Source: Castor canadensis (lineage: Eukaryota > Chordata > Mammalia > Rodentia > Castoridae). Taken from it: a stretch of DNA of 64,000 nt. The DNA lies in contig NC_133392.1 of assembly GCF_047511655.1 (NCBI RefSeq), positions 162,802,542 to 162,866,541 on the forward strand. Direction: 5' to 3'. The notes beneath the pieces are model-generated. The model saw nothing but the letters and a program-made list of their open reading frames with translations, was not told the origin of the DNA and made no database searches. This document shows positions 58,100 through 64,000 of this stretch, piece after piece; the stretch's first letter is position 1, and each line of letters begins with the position of its first letter. A program made the position numbers and the translations under genes.

Positions 58100-60925
58100 A
58101 TGATTTTCTAGTGCCCCTATTCCTCTCTATATTGAATTTGAAATCTCCCTGGGATGGAAGGTGCCTCACTCAGGGACACTAACAGTCCTTGTCCCCAGGG
58201 ATTTCTGCAAGATCCCCGGTGGGACTTGCTGGCCTCTGCCCATAGCTCATATCACTCCTCATGGTTCAGACCTCACATCCGCCACCCCGGACTTCTCATT
58301 TCTGTTTTCTGTTTCAGTCTAAAGGTTTCTCTACAACTTGCTGGGACTCTAGATGTCCTTGCTTTACACCAAATCCAGTGGAGTCTGGCTGCCTTTACAT
58401 TCTTGGGAGTGTGGGTTCCTTAAAATGTCCTAGAGAGCTCTGACCGAGACCAGCTGGGATGGCAGGCCAGGAGCCTGTCCAGGGAGGAAGGGTGCTGAGG
58501 TGGGCTCTGCAGGGGCTGCACCCTTCCCCCAGAGACTGGGGCCCAGAAGGCTCTCTCTCTGAACCTTCCCTGGGGCTCACACACATGGCTTGATTGAGCA
58601 CCCTGCTTCTTTGAGCCGGACAGGAGTATCTGGGTCCCTCCCAGGCAGGGGGAGGGCAGACCAGACCTGAGTAGCCGCAGTCTGGAAGAGGGGCTCACTG
58701 CAACTGTGGGCAGAAGTCAGCATCAGGTTAGCATTAGACACATGGTGCCCCCTCCCATTCCCAGCTCCTGGACCCTGGCTGCTGGAAGCACCCAGACTAG
58801 CTCCTTGAAGTTCTGAGTCTGGCAACTTCTCTCACCTCGTGTAAGATGCACCAAGTATTGACCCCAACACCTGGATAGGTCAAAGCACTTCCCAGCGGCA
58901 GCCCGGCACCTGGCTGCCAGGTGGCAACATCTGCTCTAGCCAGGGTTTGCCCTACTCATCAGGTTCAGATACTTTGGATGAGGTGATGCTCATGGTGATT
59001 GAATGGTGGGGACACTGCAACACACCCAGGCATACAGCTCTAACACAGCCAAGGCCCGAACTGTCCCTACAAACAATCCACTAGGAGGGAGGCTGGAGTT
59101 GGAGGGGGGTTTCAATCAGAAGCACTATAGGAGCACAAAACAAAGCCTTAGAGAGTTATGCAGGTGACACAACTCAGAAATACGGGTACAGAAATTTTCA
59201 TTCTCAGGGAGACAAGTTAAGTGGGGACATGCACGTGTGCTACAACTTGTGTTCCCAGAGAGGCATCCCTGAGGAATCCCCCGGTCCTAATACTGGACAG
59301 GCCACTCTTGCATGGTGACGTCTGAGCACTGGCTAAGGACAGGTCTGCAGGACATTGGGCAAAAGGAATTCCCAGACTAAATGCTAACAGCAGCATGTTA
59401 AACACTAAATGTGGTAACTAGAAGATAGAAGAAAGGAACTGGGAAATGAAACACAGTTATGAACCATAGCCAGTATCTGGCTGCAGCAGGAGGAGACAAA
59501 TTCATCTGGATATGGCAGGGAGCCTGGAGCCTATTGACACACACCCCAGAATGAAAGACACAAAAAACAACCCGATCTGGGTGTACACATGGGGGTGGGA
59601 GTGCCTTGGATGTTTCAGGAGAGGTGCAAGAGTCATGACAGGGCCTGGAAATGAACAGCACCAGAGCCCTCCCTGGCCTGGAGGTGCCAGGGTCCCACAG
59701 AAACTACACTGCCCACATGGGACAAGGTGGAGGCAGGCATTTTATACAGTCCCCAAATTGGCCAGTGTACCTCATTCTCGGGAGGCTCCCAGGTTGGGGG
59801 GCATGCTTCCTCCAGATGAGGAGACAGTCAAGGTCTCTCAGGTGATGACTAATAGCTCCAGGTCCAGAAGGGGCACAGGACAGAGGACACAGGAGATACA
59901 TTGCTGCATCTGGACACCCAGAGTGGATTTCAGGAATGCACAAGTGCCAGAAGACCAAGTATAAAGATGACAATATAGCACACAACCCTTTTTACCTTCA
60001 GGAAGTCCAGCAAGCATGCAGGGCTTGGTCACTGTAACATCTCACATTCCTACCATGTGACCGTGATACTGAAGACCCAGAGATGGATGTCCTGGAACAG
60101 GGCTGGGAACAACAAACAGTGTTTTACACAGGTGCTTCATAGCCAAAACTACAGATTTTTGTTTGTTTGTTTACAAAGCCAGCATACTTATATTAAGGAA
60201 TGGAGGCAACACTTCTCACTTTCAAAGGGTTTTTTCCCTTCTGTGGAGCTGGAATTGGGAGTTGGAAGGATAGGTAGGAGATAAAAGTGGAAGTAGATTT
60301 CTCCTTCTAGACAAAGGTGGAGACACAGCAAGGAGACTGCCTCCCACAATGACCAACTGACACCAGACAAGATGTAGGAAGCAACAAGAGACCCAGGATG
60401 GCAGATGAGGAACAACTGAGCTGAGTCCTCCCACCGCCTCAGATTATAGCCTCAAGGAATTTCCAGTTTGTAGGGAAGGGAAGGGACCTGGCAGGACTCA
60501 TGAGGACCCTAAATTGAGGTGGAGCTGAAGGTCCCAGTCATCTATGGGACTATAATTCACAGAACAGCAAACAAGAGAGTGTGGTACAGAGGGGCTGCCG
60601 GTTTGCAAGGCCATAGAAAACACAACAGAACCTACACCCACACAAGCAGACTGGTAAGAACCACCAGAGGACAAGAGGGGTTCACATTGGCTGGAAGGGG
60701 CCTGTTGGCAGATATAGCAATTGGTAGGGAACGCAGAAGGGCTTTGCCTCAATGGTGGGGAATAATCAGCCCTAGGAAGAGTCTCTCAGGAAGCTTTAAA
60801 AGGTTTAAAGTGTTTCCAAGTAATTTTAATGCACACTAGAATAGAGCTCAAGAACATTACATGGCTACAAGTTACCTAGAGCCAACAAGACAAAATTCAC
60901 ATTTGGCATTGTGATAGAAAATTAT
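58100..60925. other. Intergenic unique sequence, nothing recognised
   Basis: No supported exon. A short (GTTT)n run occurs at 60160-60175. Confidence 0.35.
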
Positions 60926-60931
60926 CAAAGT

Positions 60932-61112
60932 CAGCTGGGTACCTGTAATCCTAGCTACTTTGGAGGCTGAGATCTGGAGGATTTTGATTTGAGGCCAATA
61001 ATTTGTGAGACCCCCATCTCCAAAATAACCAGAGCAAAATGGACTGGAGGCATAGCTCAAGCGGTAAAGCACCTGCTTTGTGAGTGCAAAGCCCTGAGTT
61101 CAAACCCCAGAA
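60932..61112 (+). mobile_element. Composite SINE
   Basis: cagctgggtacctgtaatcctagc...ggaggcatagctcaagcggtaaagcacc...gagttcaaaccccag. Confidence 0.87.
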
Positions 61113-61165
61113 AATTATCAAAGCTTACTGAAAAATAGATAACCTTCACTAAATAAATTAAATGT

Positions 61166-61252
61166 GGGCTTGGGGATGTAGCTCAGTAGTGATAAAGCAT
61201 TTGCCTAGCATGTTAATCTGGGTTTATTCCCAGAACATTAGAAAGAAAGAGA
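61166..61252 (+). mobile_element. ID-like SINE
   Basis: cttggggatgtagctcagta...gcatttgcctagcatgttaa with an A-rich tail. Confidence 0.8.
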
Positions 61253-61257
61253 AAAAG

Positions 61258-61398
61258 AACAGCCATGACGGCAATACCTGTGATCCCATCACTCCAGCAC
61301 TGAAGAAGCTGAAGCAGGAGGAGTGAGAGTTCAAGGCCAGCCTGGGCTACACAGTGAGAGCCTCTCTCAAAAATCAAAACAAAACAAAATAGACAAAA
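61258..61398 (+). mobile_element. B1-like SINE
   Basis: gacggcaatacctgtgatcc...gagttcaaggccagcctggg...ctctctcaaaaatcaaaaca, inserted in or next to the ID tail. Confidence 0.82.
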
Positions 61399-62734
61399 AT
61401 GAATGCATCCAGCATGTTTCTTTGGTGACATTTTCAAAGGAACCACCTTTGATTTTACTTAGAAGCAGCAGAGTGAAAGTGTCAACCTGTGATATAAATG
61501 ATATACTAGAATATGACCTAATGCTGTAACAGCAGCTTTGGTGACAGTACACTCCTGAAACACACTGGCTTCCATGGTCTTGAGAAAGTGATTGAGAAAG
61601 TGGAAACCAGTTCAGCTCTAGCAGGTTGGGCCCAGGGTCCCCAGAAACCACCTGAGGCAGAACAGTGCTGTCCTAGGCAGTGGCTGCTGGCCACTTCCAA
61701 TGTGCAACCATCCTGTGGGCTATCAGTGTCACAGATAGGCATGTGAGCTGTCGCATTCCCACCCACAATCTTGTCTTCAGGTTTTATCAGAGCTGCACCA
61801 TTAGAGAGCAGTTGCCTTTAGGGAACACTTTTGTGCTAGGCAATGGTTAGAAGCACTCAGAGCTCCTTCCTAAATCTGGGGGCAGCACACAGCTGTTCTT
61901 TTTCTCTGGGGCAGCTCAAAGGCAGAGCCCAAGACCACACAAGCAGAAATCCTATCTGTCACCCTGCTGGGATGAAGCCAGTCCATGATTCCAGACAGTC
62001 CAGCCATCCCCAGGGGTCACTGAGGCTGGCTGAGGAAGCCGCCCACAGCTCTCCCCACCACTCCCCATTGAGTCCTCAGAGCCACCGGGCCTTAGGGTAG
62101 AGTTCTAGAGAACAGTGAATCAAGGTAGCACTAAGAATCCTAACCCATCCAACCGGCTCCACTAGCTCAGATAAACACAGGTCATGCCAGGGTGTGTTTC
62201 ACAGCTACTCATACAAGGCTGAAGTTCAGGAGAGCTGGAAGAGAGGGTCCTGGCAGGATCTGCCCAGGTTCTCTTCCTGGTCCAGGCCAAGGTCACCAAC
62301 CACATTGCATTGGAGGCCGCTTCTGGCCATTGTGGAAAACAAGCCCCCATAGAAAGCAGCTAAATACCTGCTTCCTTTTTTCTCAGGATATCCCAGTGCC
62401 CTTTCCTGGCATTGCCCTCGGGGCAGTTCCACCTCAGGGAAGCTGTAACTTGCTGGACTACAAAGGGCACAGTCACTCTGTGGCAGGGCTGAGTGCGCCT
62501 GGAAGGGGATGGGGATGGGAAAGCAGCCTCGGTGCAGGCCAGGCCCTCCAACAGATGCCTTGAAGAAGCCAAGCCACCCGAAGTCTACAAAGTGGCAGAG
62601 ATTCGGACCAGGACAGACCCGATTGGCCTCCCACGCTGGGAGGGGTCAGAGTCCAAGACCAAGCAGAAAGCCCAGCTTTTACTAAAGCCGTCACCAGAAC
62701 TTCACAAAATAAGTGTTCACTTTGAAATGAAATA

Positions 62735-63780
62735 GCACGCCGATCGCCAATCAGATCCTGCGCTCTCCGTGCGTTTAAACATGGCATCTGTCGGGAGGAT
62801 GCTTCTATTGGATAATTGCTTGATGCGCAGGGCACACCGGAAGGCGGGCGAGCGCCCTAACTGCCTCAGTCACAAACTGAGCAGGTAAAATATTCAAAGG
62901 ATATCTGGCTTTAGCTGGCAGATCTGGGATCTTAATTTGAGGGGCAAGGGAAGGGAGAATTGGGCGAAATCTGCTCGCACCGCGGTAGGCATCACGGCCT
63001 GCCTGATGGGCTGGTAGACTCCCCGCGCCAGCTCCTCTACCTAACTCCCCCGCGCGCCCGCCTAGGAACGCCCACGACGCGTGCCGCGAGAGATCAGGGG
63101 AAATGTAGTCCTCTTCTAGTTTACTCTACTCGAGGACAGGCCGACTCAGAAAACGTTCCCCGGGGATGCTTCGCACGCCGCTCCCTCTGTCTCGCGAGAA
63201 CCTAGGACGACTCCACCCAGGGTCAGCTCTCGCGGGGGCCGCCGGGAGTTGTAGTTTACTACGGGAGCCGCGTTTGGGCTGGGGCTATGGAGAGACTACA
63301 AGTCCCAGGAGTTGCGCGCGGCCACCCACAGGGCGGGGGGTACGAAAGCGGAATCCACGGGGCGCGGGGTAAGTGAGGGCCTGGGCAGACCTGGGCCGGA
63401 CTGGGCGGGACGAGGGCGGTGGCTGGACAAAGGTTGCGGGAGCAAGGTCTTGTGGCCAACGGGCGCCTTGTCTCGCTGACCCAGCGGACGGCGTCCTCCC
63501 TTACGGTTCCGCTGCCGTTCTGCGGTGTTTGCGCGCGGCGGGCGGAACAGAGAGCTGAGCACCGTGGCCGCGCAGACGAACGCAGAAGGGGGTGGATGGA
63601 GGAACAGACACGGGGACAGATAGGCAGCCGGCGGCGCGGAAGTGCTCTGCAGCCCGGCAGGGCGCGAGTTCTCGGCGCTGTTGGGCTTCCTTTAGTCGGT
63701 TGGCTCCGCGAAGTAGTCCGTCCGGCGTGCGCTGTGGGTTTCACGACGTGTAGCGGGCGTTGGGTTCGTAATTTAATTCT
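62735..63780. promoter_or_regulatory. CpG-island promoter, probably of C1orf159
   Basis: About 1 kb with very high CpG density. Facing CCAAT boxes lie at 62747-62754 and 62807-62811 (reverse), with ETS-type sites (accggaagg at about 62837; gcggaagtg at about 63638). Three ACTACA-n-TCCC elements of the ZNF143/STAF type lie at 63094-63110 (reverse), 63242-63256 (reverse) and 63295-63314 (forward). In human gene order C1orf159 is the next gene and would be transcribed rightwards here. No coding exon is within the window, so gene identity is from synteny only. Confidence 0.7.
63270..63368 (+). other. Candidate first untranslated exon of the right-edge gene
   Basis: A near-consensus plus-strand donor, GG|GTAAGTGAG, follows position 63368 about 60 nt downstream of the strongest ZNF143-type motif (63295-63314). 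The exon start is unknown. The leader is CpG-rich and carries no convincing conserved frame. Confidence 0.45.
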
Positions 63781-64000
63781 AAGCGGTGTGTTTACATTGC
63801 CTACCGCGTTTCCGCAAGGGCGGTTTCTCCCCCACAACTCTTTCCTGAGTGGATTCTTAACTACTAAATTTGAAGATGTCAAACTTGGCCCAATTTTTTT
63901 TCTTTTAGTATTACTGTTCTATACAGGGAAGGCAGAACTGAGGCCTCCTTTTTCCTTTTTCTATTTCTTGCTAGGCACATCCTCTGTCACTGAGCTTCAC

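Noticed and set aside
12689..59365. A 17-base word (aggacattgggcaaaag) shared by 12689-12705 and 59349-59365
   Set aside because: Flanks do not align; probably two remnants of an old dispersed repeat or chance.
63259..63882. 207-codon minus-strand frame in the right CpG island
   Set aside because: Stops are rare in CpG-rich DNA; composition is Arg/Pro/Ser-rich with no domain, and it lies antisense to the predicted first exon.
1..64000. tRNA genes
   Set aside because: All tRNA-like A/B-box sequences (such as gttcaaaccccagt) are parts of SINEs with A-rich tails; none forms a complete tRNA.
1..64000. CRISPR arrays, operons, phage or plasmid features
   Set aside because: The window is clearly vertebrate; no regular direct repeats with unique spacers and no bacterial gene layout.

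Overview
This is mammalian nuclear DNA with split genes, splice sites, SINEs and LINEs, and no prokaryotic gene organisation. A rodent source is indicated by B1-like (7SL-derived) and ID-like SINEs and by a miR-429 whose 3' end matches the mouse form rather than the human one. The most frequent repeat is a composite SINE: a B1-like half joined to a tRNA-like unit ending 'gagttcaaaccccagta'. This suggests a castorimorph such as beaver; the species call is inference.

The window is the TTLL10 / miR-200b-200a-429 locus (human 1p36.33), in reverse orientation. Left edge to 3.8 kb: a decayed L1 broken up by SINEs. 4.4-10.4 kb, minus strand: eight coding exons of TTLL10, a tubulin polyglycylase-family gene. 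Reading frame and splice phase agree at every junction, giving about 431 codons. The C-terminal exons lie beyond the left edge. Near 13.34-13.46 kb a cluster of RFX X-box half-sites and a FOX site sit just upstream of a splice donor and look like the ciliary promoter of TTLL10.

15.7-23.0 kb, minus strand: the miR-200b, miR-200a and miR-429 hairpins at 18.64-18.73, 17.88-17.97 and 16.89-16.97 kb. Their likely promoter, with paired ZEB/SNAI-type E-boxes, is at 22.85-23.05 kb, and two AATAAA signals follow near 15.69 and 15.47 kb. The implied primary transcript of about 7.2 kb ends before the TTLL10 promoter and runs in the same direction.

23-62 kb is a long intergenic stretch with no recognisable coding exon. 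It holds scattered SINE, L1 and MaLR LTR fragments, a few dense transcription-factor motif blocks that look like enhancers (33.0, 34.8, 56.0 kb), a CpG island at 40.9-41.6 kb that may start an unannotated transcript, and a TG-rich minisatellite at 50.4 kb. 62.7-63.8 kb is a strong CpG-island promoter with ZNF143-type motifs and a plus-strand splice donor at 63368. By human gene order this would be the start of C1orf159.

The most interesting points are the apparent mixed state of the two TTLL10 residues that decide polyglycylase activity, the X-box promoter, the intact miR-200 promoter architecture, and the uncharacterised CpG island and enhancer-like blocks. Almost all long open reading frames outside TTLL10 are chance frames in GC-rich or repetitive DNA.
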